Below, piece after piece: positions 33,914 through 42,465 of a DNA stretch of 64,000 nucleotides. Where the stretch lies: positions 186,001 through 250,000 of the forward strand of contig NZ_MDKC01000002.1 in NCBI RefSeq assembly GCF_001712755.1, written 5' to 3'. The notes beneath the pieces were generated by a model. It did no database searches. It saw only the letters and a list, made by a program, of their open reading frames with translations, and was not told where the DNA came from. Position numbers and translations under genes: made by a program. This stretch comes from Gottfriedia luciferensis. GTDB taxonomy: Bacteria > Bacillota > Bacilli > Bacillales > Bacillaceae_G. Numbering within the stretch: the stretch's first letter is position 1; every line of letters starts with the position of its first letter.

Positions 33914-34015
33914 ATGGGACGTGGAAATGGTGGAAGAAAAAATAACGCTAGTCAAAAACAACCAAACTACGAAGATAAATCAAATTTATCTGAATCAAAA
34001 AAAGCACAAAAGTAA
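33914..34015 (+). CDS. 33-residue basic hydrophilic protein
   Basis: AAGGAGG at ideal spacing precedes an ATG that opens 33 codons: MGRGNGGRKNNASQKQ then PNYEDKSNLSESKKAQK. It is highly basic, Asn/Gln/Lys-rich, without hydrophobic residues. The composition resembles minor small acid-soluble spore proteins, but no specific family was matched. The perfect ribosome binding site and the following terminator argue that it is real. Confidence 0.6.
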   Translation: MGRGNGGRKNNASQKQPNYEDKSNLSESKKAQK

Positions 34016-34021
34016 AAAAGT

Positions 34022-34058
34022 TAGCCTGTGATCACTTGGTTGATACAGGCTTTCTTAT
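34022..34058 (+). terminator. Terminator after the 33-residue gene
   Basis: AGCCTGTGATCA and TGATACAGGCT pair with one bulged base around CTTGGT; the T-run is short (TTTCTTA). Confidence 0.65.
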
Positions 34059-34076
34059 TGGAAGTGGGGAATTTAA

Positions 34077-34376
34077 ATGCAAAGTGAATGGTTTTCAAGA
34101 ATTAAAGGAATCGGTATAGATGAGGTCTCAAATGAAAATATGACAATCTATTTTATAAAAGAAGAAGAGTTAAATGAGGCTAAAAAGGACTTAAGTAAAA
34201 AAATACAATGGCCAGAAAATTGGTTAATAATTGGCTTCGATGACGAAACAGATGATGTTATTTTCATCAACGAGGAATCAGGGGAAGTATGTACTGCCTA
34301 TGAATTTGAACGGAAATGGGAAGTTGTTACACTGTATTCAAGTTTGAATGAATTCTTAGCTGCTTATGGATATTGA
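34077..34376 (+). CDS. Small SUKH/SMI1-KNR4-like protein
   Basis: 99 residues. The pattern WLIIGFDDETDDVIFINEESG followed by VCTAYEFERKWEVVTLYSSLNEFLAAYG resembles the strand-and-helix core of SUKH (SMI1/KNR4) proteins, many of which are immunity proteins of toxin systems, although at 99 residues it is shorter than usual. GAAGTGGGG precedes the ATG. It is followed by a terminator and a repeat array. The family assignment is tentative. Confidence 0.6.
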   Translation: MQSEWFSRIKGIGIDEVSNENMTIYFIKEEELNEAKKDLSKKIQWPENWLIIGFDDETDDVIFINEESGEVCTAYEFERKWEVVTLYSSLNEFLAAYGY

Positions 34377-34389
34377 GCTTTAATAAAAT

Positions 34390-34420
34390 GAGGGTGTTCC
34401 AAGATGAACCCCTTTTTTTT
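34390..34420 (+). terminator. Terminator after the SUKH-like gene
   Basis: GGGTGTTC and GAACCCC pair with one bulge around CAAGAT, followed by eight T. Confidence 0.7.
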
Positions 34421-34436
34421 ATGGGAAAACAGTGTA

Positions 34437-34643
34437 CTGCAAATAAAATCTGAAAATCGCAAATAAAAATAGAGAAACCGCAATTAAAAATAGCAATACT
34501 ATCTTGCAAATAGATGATGAAAAACTAAAAAAACAGCGGACTGCAAATAAATTCTGAATATCGCAAATAAAAATAGCAAAACTGCAATTAAAAATAGAGA
34601 ACCGCAAATAAAATAAATAATTACCTGTACCAGTAAGGGTATT
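34437..34643 (-). repeat. Array 1: leader plus about eight 20-21 bp GCAAATAAA units
   Basis: On the plus strand, GCAA at 34439, 34459, 34480, 34506, 34543, 34563, 34584 and 34604 begins units such as GCAAATAAAAATAG and GCAATTAAAAATAG. Most are 20-21 bases apart. The first three units recur about 104 bases later as a higher-order duplication. The right end (34604-34643), read on the minus strand, is a 40-base leader beginning AATACCCTTACTGGTA that is 34/40 identical to the leader of array 2 at 56295. Minus-strand frames here only translate the repeat. Confidence 0.85.
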
Positions 34644-34895
34644 ATAGCCTTAAAATTGAAATAAAGATGATACTTTGAAATTAGAAACTTGTAAATATGC
34701 TCTAATTCTTACTAAATTGTATAAAAATCTTTTAATAATCTTTGAAAAAGAGAGATTTAATTAACTATAAATGAAAAGTGCTGTTGAGATACCTCCGATT
34801 ACTTTTATCAATTTAGATCAGTACTTAAATAATATTATTCTCGAGAACGTTTTATGATAATTTTCCAAAAGGCTCTGTAAAATCTAAACGTTCTA
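34644..34895. other. AT-rich gap of 250 bases
   Basis: Between repeat array 1 and the DUF3139 gene. No open frame, clear hairpin or promoter was found. With the array, the gene-free stretch is 519 bases. Confidence 0.5.
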
Positions 34896-35198
34896 TTATT
34901 GAACGTGTTCTTCTCCGTTTTCCACATATGATTCTAAAATAACTTTGTTTTTACTTTTGTAATAATAATACGTTTTATCATCATTTTTTAGTTTGATGCT
35001 AACCATCCAATTCTTATCTCCTTGTAAATTCGCAATAAATGGTTCACTGGAAATAATGTCATTCTTTGATATGTTCTTTTCCGTTGTTAGATACTTAGTT
35101 ACACTTTTCTCAACATTTGACTTTTTATATTGAATATAACTAAATCCAATTCCAATGAAAATTATAAAAATTAATACAAACTTTCCTATTTTCTTCAT
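34896..35198 (-). CDS. DUF3139 family small membrane-anchored protein
   Basis: 100 residues from the ATG at 35198, which has TAGGAGG upstream; an ATG at 35219 lies before that site. One N-terminal membrane helix (FVLIFIIFIGIGFSYIQY), then an outside domain with VTKYLTTEKNISKNDIISSE and WMVSIKLKNDDKTYYYYKS, as in DUF3139. Such proteins are small exported proteins of unknown function in Bacillales. It lies downstream of the MFS gene on the same strand, separated by a hairpin. Confidence 0.78.
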   Translation of the reverse strand: MKKIGKFVLIFIIFIGIGFSYIQYKKSNVEKSVTKYLTTEKNISKNDIISSEPFIANLQGDKNWMVSIKLKNDDKTYYYYKSKNKVILESYVENGEEHVQ

Positions 35199-35223
35199 AT
35201 AAAACCTCCTAAGTGTCACAATA

Positions 35224-35272
35224 AAAGAGGCGCCCCCGTGTCAGTTAAACTCACTTTTGAGACAGCCTCTTT
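35224..35272 (-). terminator. Dispersed-type long terminator hairpin after MFS gene
   Basis: Read on the minus strand, AAAGAGGCTGTCTCAAAAGT leads into GACACGGGGGCGCCTCTTTTA. Outer arms AAAGAGGC/GCCTCTTT pair perfectly. The GAGGCTGTCxCAAAAGT motif resembles a terminator repeat seen in many Bacillaceae genomes; the distal arm here is degraded. Confidence 0.7.
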
Positions 35273-35274
35273 AA

Positions 35275-36498
35275 TTACATTGATAAATTTTGAGTTTCAC
35301 TCACTAACTCTGCTTTAGATTTTTTCTCTTTATTCAATAATCTAGCAAGAATTAAAAGCGAAACCGTTCCGAAAATTAAAACCATATATTGTAGACCAAT
35401 TGTATCTAAAAATAGCCCTGTACTTAAAAGGACGATCTGAAATGTTACCCTGTCATACATACTTCTAAATGAGAAAAGTCGACCATGATATGATTTGTCA
35501 ATTGAAGTTTGGAAAACAGTTGAACAAACAGGAAAGAAGCAACCAACTGAAAATCCGAAAATTGCAAATGAGATAAGAGTCATCCAATGGTGATCTGCAA
35601 AGAAAAGTGATAGCTGAGCAAAAGCTACTAAAAAAGTTGAAAAGTATAATAATTGCTTATTCGTATATTTTTTTGTTAATCGTTTAATGACAAATGCTCC
35701 AATCATAAATGAGATACCTTCACTTGTATAGATAAGGCCTTTAACTGAAGGATCATGTTGAATATCACTTATTTCGATTACCATTAAATTAAATCCACCA
35801 AGGAAAAGTACTGGCACTAGGTTTAAGATAAATAAATTTAAGATTGTTGGACTTTTTCTTATGAGTGCAAATATTTCAGCAAATCCTTTGTCTGTTTTAG
35901 AATTTTTTGTTTTTTCTACATTAATTGCTTTGATCGTAGGTTCTTCAATTCGTAAAAAGAACGTCATTAAAAATAAAAATGCATATGCTAGCATACTCAT
36001 TCCATATACATTCGTGAGACTAGTTGATACAACTAAAATACCACCAATTGAAGTTCCGGCAATTCTGGATATTGTAGAAATATTCATATGAATCCCATTT
36101 AAAGTTAATAACTGTTCGTTTTTCACAATCATTGGTATAACAGCTTGAAGCGCTGGGAAGTAAAATGCGGCAGAAATTTGCAGCATAACTAAAAATAAGA
36201 CCATGAAAATAATACTTTCGTATTGTATTGCAAAAAACATCAGAATTACACTTAAAGTTCGACCTAAACCACTAATTAATAAAATCCTTTTCTTTGAATA
36301 TTGATCAATTAACCGTCCAGCCAACGGACCAACAAAAACTCCAGCTAATAAGCCGAAAAAAAGAATTAACGATTTAAAGAAATCTGATGGTACATGTTTT
36401 TGCATAAATTCTAAATTTCCGATAATTCCGAACCAAAGACCTATACCGGCTCCAAATTCACCGAACAACACGATCCAAACGTTTCGGTTTTTCCACAT
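35275..36498 (-). CDS. MFS transporter, EntS-like (MFS_3)
   Basis: 407 residues from the ATG at 36498, which has GGGGAG nine bases upstream; an ATG at 36537 adds 13 residues without support. About 12 helices; FVGPLAGRLIDQYSKKRILL is motif A and the second half starts after a charged loop (NVEKTKNSKTDKGFAE). The MFS_3 branch includes the enterobactin exporter EntS and macrolide exporters, but no Fur box was found here, so the substrate is open. Confidence 0.88.
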   Translation of the reverse strand: MWKNRNVWIVLFGEFGAGIGLWFGIIGNLEFMQKHVPSDFFKSLILFFGLLAGVFVGPLAGRLIDQYSKKRILLISGLGRTLSVILMFFAIQYESIIFMVLFLVMLQISAAFYFPALQAVIPMIVKNEQLLTLNGIHMNISTISRIAGTSIGGILVVSTSLTNVYGMSMLAYAFLFLMTFFLRIEEPTIKAINVEKTKNSKTDKGFAEIFALIRKSPTILNLFILNLVPVLFLGGFNLMVIEISDIQHDPSVKGLIYTSEGISFMIGAFVIKRLTKKYTNKQLLYFSTFLVAFAQLSLFFADHHWMTLISFAIFGFSVGCFFPVCSTVFQTSIDKSYHGRLFSFRSMYDRVTFQIVLLSTGLFLDTIGLQYMVLIFGTVSLLILARLLNKEKKSKAELVSETQNLSM

Positions 36499-36861
36499 AA
36501 AAATTTCTCCCCATTTACCCAAAATATAATTCGACAAAAACTATTATCTCATCAATAGTAAAAAAAGACTATGTAAAATCGAAATAAAAAATGAAAAAGT
36601 GCAATATCGGATATGATTAATTGGGTTGTTGAAGTGGTGTTTGTTTTACTAAATGGGAGAATAATTGAAGATAGATAGAATACTGAAATTCCATAGCGGC
36701 ATAAAAGTAAAAAGGTAGAAATTGTGATGAATTTCTATGGCAGGATAGTTCAATAAGATGATTGAAATTATGATCTTAGTCGAGGATAATATAACATTTG
36801 TCATCGCCTATAAAAGGATTTGAAATGAAAAAGGAACTTCAAGGGAAGTTCCTTTTATGCT
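36499..36861. other. Gap of 363 bases
   Basis: Between the divergent starts of nothing on the right and the MFS start on the left: it holds upstream sequence of the MFS gene, a lone TATGGCAGGATAGTTCAATA motif (about 36736-36755) matching repeat family B, and the terminator of the permease operon at 36828. Confidence 0.5.
36828..36857 (-). terminator. Terminator of the permease operon
   Basis: AAAAGGAACTT and AAGTTCCTTTT form a perfect 11-bp stem with a 6-base loop; on the minus strand it lies directly after the permease stop. Confidence 0.88.
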
Positions 36862-37881
36862 TTACTGAAACTCTTTAATGTTCTTATTCCTTACCACGAC
36901 ATCGACAAACGTAAAGTCGGATTTCTTTATCTGTTTACTCTCTTTTAAAGTTGTTTGCTCAGTCTTTGGAGTAACAACTCTTTCTTCAGCACCTTGCAAC
37001 ATTCTTTTCATTACATTGCAAGCTAATAAAGTAAGTATAAATGCGATACTTGGACCAAAAACAATCCATTGATCAAGCATTAGCTCTTGGTATGAGACAC
37101 CAATTAAGGAAGACCATTCATTCGTATTAGGTAGTGTGACACTGTTGACAGAATCGAGATAGATTGTTGTGCTACCACCCACAAACACTCGAACTACACC
37201 TAAGTGAACAAGTAGTAGTAAGACACTAATCATTTGTTGAACGATCATGAGTAAAATTCTAGAACGTAGAAATGGCATTACGTGTTTTTGAATAATACGA
37301 AATTTCGTTGCACCCATCGCTCTGGATGCTGTAATAAAATCTTCTTTGTTAAAATGACTCACTTCATTGCCAATCACTTGAATGAGAGATGGTAATGCAA
37401 CAACTGTTAGCCAAATAATGATTGAAGCAATATAGGAAAACCCTTTTGTTGCATTATTAAATAGATTCACATCAAAGAACAACATGACAAGAAGAATTGC
37501 TGGGATAAAACGGAATGCTCGTTCAAAAGTTGTAAAAAAAGATCTCATCTTTTTCAAATAGATCCCGTAAAAAATCCCGAAACAAACACCTAACCCAACT
37601 CGTAAGAAACTGACAAACAAACCAATTAATATGGTGTACTTTGCACCATCAATGACTGACCAAAATAGATTATGACCGAAACGATCGACACCAAATGGGT
37701 AATCTAAGCTTGGTGGAAATGGAAGCCCCTTTATCATTTTCCCGTTTCCATCATATAAAAGTTTTGGTGGAGCTTTAATGTGATCCTTTAAAAAGTACGT
37801 ATAAAGAAAACTGAAGGTTACTAAACCAATTAGAAAAAACAATGAAGCTAGGAAAGGGTATCTCGTCCAACCTTTTTTCAT
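36862..37881 (-). CDS. Oligopeptide-type ABC transporter permease (OppC/DppC-like)
   Basis: 339 residues with six predicted helices. The N-terminal DHIKAPPKLLYDG and PFGVDRFGHNLFWSVIDGAKYT are typical of OppC/DppC, and ASRAMGATKFRIIQKHVMPF is the EAA loop that contacts the ATPase. The C-terminus has an extra 40-residue charged tail. The start overlaps the stop of the OppB-like gene by four bases (ATGA). No ATPase or binding-protein gene follows; a terminator does, so these must be encoded elsewhere. Confidence 0.85.
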   Translation of the reverse strand: MKKGWTRYPFLASLFFLIGLVTFSFLYTYFLKDHIKAPPKLLYDGNGKMIKGLPFPPSLDYPFGVDRFGHNLFWSVIDGAKYTILIGLFVSFLRVGLGVCFGIFYGIYLKKMRSFFTTFERAFRFIPAILLVMLFFDVNLFNNATKGFSYIASIIIWLTVVALPSLIQVIGNEVSHFNKEDFITASRAMGATKFRIIQKHVMPFLRSRILLMIVQQMISVLLLLVHLGVVRVFVGGSTTIYLDSVNSVTLPNTNEWSSLIGVSYQELMLDQWIVFGPSIAFILTLLACNVMKRMLQGAEERVVTPKTEQTTLKESKQIKKSDFTFVDVVVRNKNIKEFQ

Positions 37882-38756
37882 TCAGATTGCTCCTTTCCTG
37901 TTAATTTAATCGCGACTACATTAAAAATAGTTTCAATGATAAAAAATGGAAAAAATAAAGTTAGCAAGCAGACGTAAAATACGTCAGGTGTTTTCAATGT
38001 TGTATAAAGTAAGTGAAAAAAACCATGTATGTTAAATAAATATTCCACGATTAATAAATTCGATACAAGCAACCAAAACAAAAAGTGGGAATGAGAAAAT
38101 AGCGTTACAACTACATTTCGTAGGATATGTTTGAAAAGTATCCATCCATTTGACAATCCTTTTGCTTTTGCAAATTCGACATATGTTTTTTTACTTTCTT
38201 CTTCGATTGCTAAAAATGTCATTTGAAATAACATGATTCCTGGTAAAATGGATACGACAAGTATTGGTAATACATAGACTTTCTTCAAACCAGCGACAGG
38301 ATCGACTATGAGTATATTCGTTTTTTTATATAACCAAATGATGAATAATTGAACTGCGAAAATGAATATCACATCTGGAATACTTTGTAAGAGGAATAGC
38401 CCCTCTTTAACGACTCTTTGCATTTTGGGTGTTAAAAGATAGGTTACATACGAAAACAAGATTCCTAGTGTGAATGTGCAAATAAAAGAAGATGATAAAA
38501 TAATAAACGAATAAGTAAACGGTTCTACTAAGTAGCTCCATAATGGTGTTTGCTTTGAAAAGATTCCTATCTGAATTGTCATTTCGTTTAAATGAAGAAA
38601 GCTGTGACCAAACGTTTTAATTTGTTCTAAAACAGAATGGAATAGGTCAGCTTTTGAAGTATGTAAGCTAGCTGAAAATGCTACAATGATTCCAATCAAA
38701 ATGATCGTAAATAGAAGTTGGTAGAATTTTTTCCAGAGATAAAAGCGTATGCTCAT
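37878..38756 (-). CDS. Oligopeptide-type ABC transporter permease (OppB/DppB-like)
   Basis: 292 residues, six predicted helices. The EAA loop is YVEFAKAKGLSNGWILFKHI. The N-terminal OppB motif is poorly conserved and the first outside loop (EQIKTFGHSFLHLNEM) is longer than in transporters with well-defined peptide substrates. GGAGTGAG precedes the ATG. It overlaps the OppC-like gene and follows a small membrane-protein gene by 25 bases. Confidence 0.82.
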   Translation of the reverse strand: MSIRFYLWKKFYQLLFTIILIGIIVAFSASLHTSKADLFHSVLEQIKTFGHSFLHLNEMTIQIGIFSKQTPLWSYLVEPFTYSFIILSSSFICTFTLGILFSYVTYLLTPKMQRVVKEGLFLLQSIPDVIFIFAVQLFIIWLYKKTNILIVDPVAGLKKVYVLPILVVSILPGIMLFQMTFLAIEEESKKTYVEFAKAKGLSNGWILFKHILRNVVVTLFSHSHFLFWLLVSNLLIVEYLFNIHGFFHLLYTTLKTPDVFYVCLLTLFFPFFIIETIFNVVAIKLTGKEQSE

Positions 38757-38781
38757 TTGATCTTAATCTCACTCCTTTTTT

Positions 38782-39123
38782 TCAAAATTCTTTCCAGTAA
38801 TAAGCTAGTGTAATGAGTAAAGAAACGATTGTAAAAGTAAAAGATACCAGTAATGAAAATGATTTTTGAGTTACTGTAAAAGGACTAGCATTCTCACCCG
38901 TTATTTTCATACCCGTCTGTGTTTGAGTACTTAAATTAATGCTATTGGATGCATATCCGCTGCCACTACTCGTGAAAAATCGGATAATGATCGTTATTAC
39001 CAATCCTACAAAAAACGCATAGTCAATCATTTTACCATGCATAAAATCTGAAACAATCCATGTAAGGCCAAACAGAAATCCTAGTGTAATGATTGCAAAA
39101 ATAAGCTTTTTCAACTTCATCAT
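38782..39123 (-). CDS. Small membrane protein, first gene of the permease operon
   Basis: 113 residues, three predicted helices (about 7-25, 32-48, 88-108) with a polar loop rich in Ser/Thr/Asn (SSGSGYASNSINLSTQTQTG). GAAAGG precedes two adjacent ATGs; the second (39120) has the better spacing. It lies 25 bases before the OppB-like gene and is likely part of the operon, but no family was recognised. Confidence 0.68.
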   Translation of the reverse strand: MMKLKKLIFAIITLGFLFGLTWIVSDFMHGKMIDYAFFVGLVITIIIRFFTSSGSGYASNSINLSTQTQTGMKITGENASPFTVTQKSFSLLVSFTFTIVSLLITLAYYWKEF

Positions 39124-39449
39124 CCTTTCTAGATTAAAATCTGATTACCTATATTTTAAACCAATCTGGAAATTATTGTAAGAAAAATTAGAATTTAGTG
39201 ACAAAACAACAGTTTACTATAGCAAAAATAAGTCGATTTAGAATAATACACATCGTTATATGCTAACGTTCTTATACATAAGGATTATTTAATTTAGGTC
39301 TTAAAATCTTAAATAGGGCTTTACTTTTTTGATCAAAATAATTTCTATTAAATATTCAAAATACCCCAAGTTACAAAAGTCAATCAAAGCTGTATAATTA
39401 GCCTATTATTAAACTAATTAGTAGATAAACTATCAGGAGGATTAATGGT
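39124..39449 (+). other. Divergent promoter region of 326 bases
   Basis: AT-rich. TTACAA (39371-39376), 16 bases, TATAAT (39393-39398) is a plausible promoter toward the interrupted gene at 39450. A 10-bp palindrome ACTAATTAGT follows about 14 bases downstream and could be an operator. No gene was seen. Confidence 0.5.
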
Positions 39450-39737
39450 GTGATCAACTGGATAAATCGATTAGGACTGATAATAACAGGGGGGCTTCTA
39501 TTCGTACAAGTAATGATCACAAATGAAAAAAATAAAGAAAACTTATCGAATGCTGCAGATATAACTGTATACTCAAATGAGTTTTAAGGCTGTATCGGGT
39601 TTATTATTACATTTATTTTTGGAGGGTTTATAAAATTTTTGCCTATTTGGTTAGTAAAATCAATATGGTTTTCATTAGGAATAGGATTTATATTTCTGGG
39701 ATTACTTTCAAATTTAGAATTTATTTCAAATTATTAA
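39450..39737 (+). pseudogene. Small membrane-protein gene interrupted by in-frame TAA
   Basis: A GTG with AGGAGG nine bases upstream opens 45 codons (INWINRLGLIITGGLLFVQV then a charged stretch) and stops at TAA 39585-39587. The same frame goes straight on for 49 codons: CIGFIITFIFGGFIKFLPIW, then a second hydrophobic helix, to a TAA at 39735. A 95-residue three-helix membrane protein with one nonsense codon explains this best. Family unknown. Confidence 0.55.
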
Positions 39738-39875
39738 ACTATTAAACTTGGTTGAATAATCAAGTTGGAAATATACATATCACCTTAAGGTGTTCCGATG
39801 AATTCTTTGTATTTTTCATTGATATTACTATTTTTATTGATTTAACATACTTAGTTGAATGAAGAGGGGAAAAAT

Positions 39876-40600
39876 ATGAAAAAAGAAGCATTTCGAATTA
39901 ACGGTTACATCGTGTTGGCATTCATAATAGGATTATTAATACTTGGTGGATTTATTTCTTTAGCTAGTGGTCATGCATTTTTCATGATCGCTTCATTTCT
40001 ATTCCATTTACAAGTAAATCCAAAGTGAACTTAAAAGCTGTTAATTTCAATAGCGATGTATTGAAAGTAAATGACATCGACGGGAATCCCATCGAGATTG
40101 CTGCAGTTGTAGTATACAGTGTAGTTGATGTTGAAAGAGCATTGTTTGATGTTGCAGATTATCAAAAATTTGTCATGATTCAAAGTGAAACAGCAATTCG
40201 TCATATTGCAACGAAATATGCTTACGACACGACAAATAAAGAAGAATTTTCTTTAAGAGGGAATGCAGAAGAGATTGCAGAAGAATTACAAATTGAGTTA
40301 CAGGAAAGACTTCAAAAAAGCGGAGTTAAAGTTCAAGAAGCTAGATTAAGCCATCTTGCTTACGCTCCTGAGATAGCAAGTAGTATGTTACAAAGACAAC
40401 AAGCAAAAGCAGTTGTTCAAGCTAAAAGAGAAATTGTAGAAGGTGCTGTTGGTATGGTAGAAGATGCTTTGAAAATGCTTGAAGAAAAAGGATTATTGAC
40501 TGCAACAGACAGTCAAAAAGCCGATATGGTTACTAGTCTTCTTGTAACAATAATTTCCGAAAAAGGTGCACAACCTGTTTTAAGTACAATGAAAAAATAG
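39876..40600 (+). pseudogene. SPFH/stomatin-like gene with internal deletion and frameshift
   Basis: ATG 39876 (GAGGGG upstream) encodes the N-terminal membrane part EAFRINGYIVLAFIIGLLIL and stops at TGA 40026. The SPFH domain continues in another frame: bases around 40006 read IPFTSKSKVNLKAV, then NFNSDVLKVNDIDGNPIEIA and IQSETAIRHIATKYAYD to 40600. Intact homologues have roughly 50 more residues between the helix and VNLKAV (the VQPNEA..GLxxTIPF part). A deletion that also shifts the frame fits. A GTG at 40025 could still allow a 191-residue SPFH fragment without membrane anchor. Confidence 0.75.
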
Positions 40601-40704
40601 AAACTAAACAAAATAGATTCTATTTTTATAATCAGATACTTTTGAACAAAACTCTATCTAACTTCTATAAATAAACCCCAAGATAAAAAAAGAGGGATAA
40701 TTTT

Positions 40705-41325
40705 ATGAATTATAATGATTTCAATAATGAAGAATTATGGTATGGCGGATACTATGAACTGTCAATTGAATATAATCCCTATGGAGATAATAAAAAATTG
40801 AATAAAGCTCTTGTAGCATTGTATAAATGCGATAATTTCAATGGTATGTGGAAAGAAAGAAAGGATTTCCAAAATTATTATGAAACTATTTCGCTCCCTA
40901 TAAATCTTGAAGATGCAAGTGTAGATCAATTTTATGGAACAGTTACTGACTCAAAGAGCAATATTTTTCCTTGTTTGATTAGTATTATAAGAATTGAAGG
41001 GGAGTCTGATTGGATCGATATAAGTATACCTCTAGTTATATTCGAAGAGATTTTTAATTGTAACTACCCACTAATAAAGGAATCTAATCTTTGGTTAAAT
41101 GATATAGATAAGATGTTTACAACAATTACAGAATTAATATATAGTCATTCACCCTTTGACTTAGCAATGATTGGTGAAGAAGTTTCAGGACGTACAAATC
41201 AAAAAGAAATAACTTTAGTGGATATAAACAAAATTACTTGTATACTACCTAATCAACTTCAAAGTAAATTAGGGCTTTATAATCAAGGAGTTAAATTAAC
41301 AAACGATCTTAGAAAATTTGACTAA
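40705..41325 (+). CDS. Hypothetical protein in second accessory island
   Basis: 206 residues, acidic and soluble, rich in Asn, Tyr and Trp (ELWYGGYYELSIEYNPYGDN). No signal, helix or catalytic motif and no family recognised. AAGAGGG precedes the ATG. It has its own terminator. Neighbouring DUF3885 and DUF4272 genes and the overall look are those of immunity-type accessory genes, which is only an inference. Confidence 0.65.
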   Translation: MNYNDFNNEELWYGGYYELSIEYNPYGDNKKLNKALVALYKCDNFNGMWKERKDFQNYYETISLPINLEDASVDQFYGTVTDSKSNIFPCLISIIRIEGESDWIDISIPLVIFEEIFNCNYPLIKESNLWLNDIDKMFTTITELIYSHSPFDLAMIGEEVSGRTNQKEITLVDINKITCILPNQLQSKLGLYNQGVKLTNDLRKFD

Positions 41326-41379
41326 TTTCTCAGATATACATTCTCTTTTGAAAAACTAACATTGCTTTTGTACAAAAAT

Positions 41380-41406
41380 AGGCTACTTTAGTAGTCTTTT
41401 TTATTT
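41380..41406 (+). terminator. Terminator after 40705 gene
   Basis: AGGCTACT and AGTAGTCT pair (one G-U) with a tight loop, followed by TTTTTTATTTT. Confidence 0.65.
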
Positions 41407-41494
41407 TACAAAATGTAAGTATATTAAAATTAGAAAATAGAGCTATCATACATTAAATGAAATTACTAGATAGCTTAAATAAAAGGAGATCATA

Positions 41495-42409
41495 ATGAGC
41501 CTATGGAGTCAATTAATAAAGGGATCTAGTTTTTGGATCCGTTTTGAATTAGGTCTTATTCAATTAGAAGGTAAGCAATACTTTGAGGAAATGAATCGAA
41601 GAGCAATTACTATTCTAAATTCCATGATAGATAAGGATGATGAATTACTACTAATTCTTAATATTAATAGACTACGCAATTCCAAACGAATTGTTATCCC
41701 TAACATAAAGCGTTTGATGAGGTGTAAAAAGCAAATATATGGATTGAAATGCGAAACTTTACCATTTGAATTTGATGAAGAAGATGTAGAAATGGAAACA
41801 AAACAGTATAGTTTAAGAGTTAAAAAAGATGATATTCGCATAGCCTATCTTATCCAATTAATAGGTAATAAAGATTTCGCAAAAAAACCAATGATTAATG
41901 GTTCTTGTTATCTATTAAATTTGACAAAAGAGACGTTGTTTCATATGTATGACGATAGAGGATGCGATGTATATGGTATAGAAAAAAGTAGCTTAATACC
42001 TATTTATAAAAATTTCAAATCTTGGATTTTAGATTATAATAGGATCCAAATTGACCGAATGTTTGGAAATGGGTTGTTTAATATTTATGAAACACCTGAT
42101 GAAAGTGAGAAAAGACTAAATCTAAACAGAAAAAAAATCAGGGAATCTGAAATAAATTTATTTGAAGATAATACTTGTTATATAACTCATAAATTAATGA
42201 TTCCTATAAACCGTTCACAAGAGTGTATTGAGGAGATCAAACAAACAGGTTTTGAAGTTATGGTAGATACTACGGAGAATGAATTCATTAAAATTAATAT
42301 CACGAAAAAGGAAGCTTTAGGATTAATAAATTACCAAACTGAACTTATGTCACTTTATTCGAAAAAATATCAGGGAATGTATAACAGTTGGTCAGCTAGT
42401 AGAGCTTAA
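41495..42409 (+). CDS. DUF3885 domain protein
   Basis: 304 residues, soluble. The middle carries the DUF3885 signature: LFHMYDDRGCDVYGIEKSSL followed by PIYKNFKSWILDYNRIQIDRMF. The N-terminal about 120 residues begin WSQLIKGSSFWIRFELG, and a C-terminal domain of about 75 residues follows (HKLMIPINRSQECIEEIKQT). Function unknown; DUF3885 proteins often occur near toxin-immunity loci. AAAGGAG precedes the ATG. Confidence 0.78.
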   Translation: MSLWSQLIKGSSFWIRFELGLIQLEGKQYFEEMNRRAITILNSMIDKDDELLLILNINRLRNSKRIVIPNIKRLMRCKKQIYGLKCETLPFEFDEEDVEMETKQYSLRVKKDDIRIAYLIQLIGNKDFAKKPMINGSCYLLNLTKETLFHMYDDRGCDVYGIEKSSLIPIYKNFKSWILDYNRIQIDRMFGNGLFNIYETPDESEKRLNLNRKKIRESEINLFEDNTCYITHKLMIPINRSQECIEEIKQTGFEVMVDTTENEFIKINITKKEALGLINYQTELMSLYSKKYQGMYNSWSASRA

Positions 42410-42410
42410 A

Positions 42411-42432
42411 TGAATACGTTCGTTACGTAGGG
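42411..42432 (+). repeat. Partial family A-like repeat
   Basis: GAATACGTTCGTTACGTAGG just after the DUF3885 stop resembles the right half of the 10167 copy (GCGTTCGTTACATAAG). Confidence 0.35.
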
Positions 42433-42465
42433 ATTATAAATTATTCTTATATGGAGAATGGACTA

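Noticed and set aside
34327-34607. Minus-strand frames of about 60 residues with repeated FNCxFxIFICD motifs
   Set aside because: They only translate the short repeat units of array 1, lack ribosome binding sites and resemble no protein.
34437-34643. Repeat array as a CRISPR locus
   Set aside because: Units are only about 9-14 conserved bases at 20-21 base spacing, with similar rather than unique intervening bases, and there are no cas genes. The same holds for 56295-56690.
36499-36600. Fur box before the EntS-like exporter
   Set aside because: No 7-1-7 match was found, so siderophore export is not supported.
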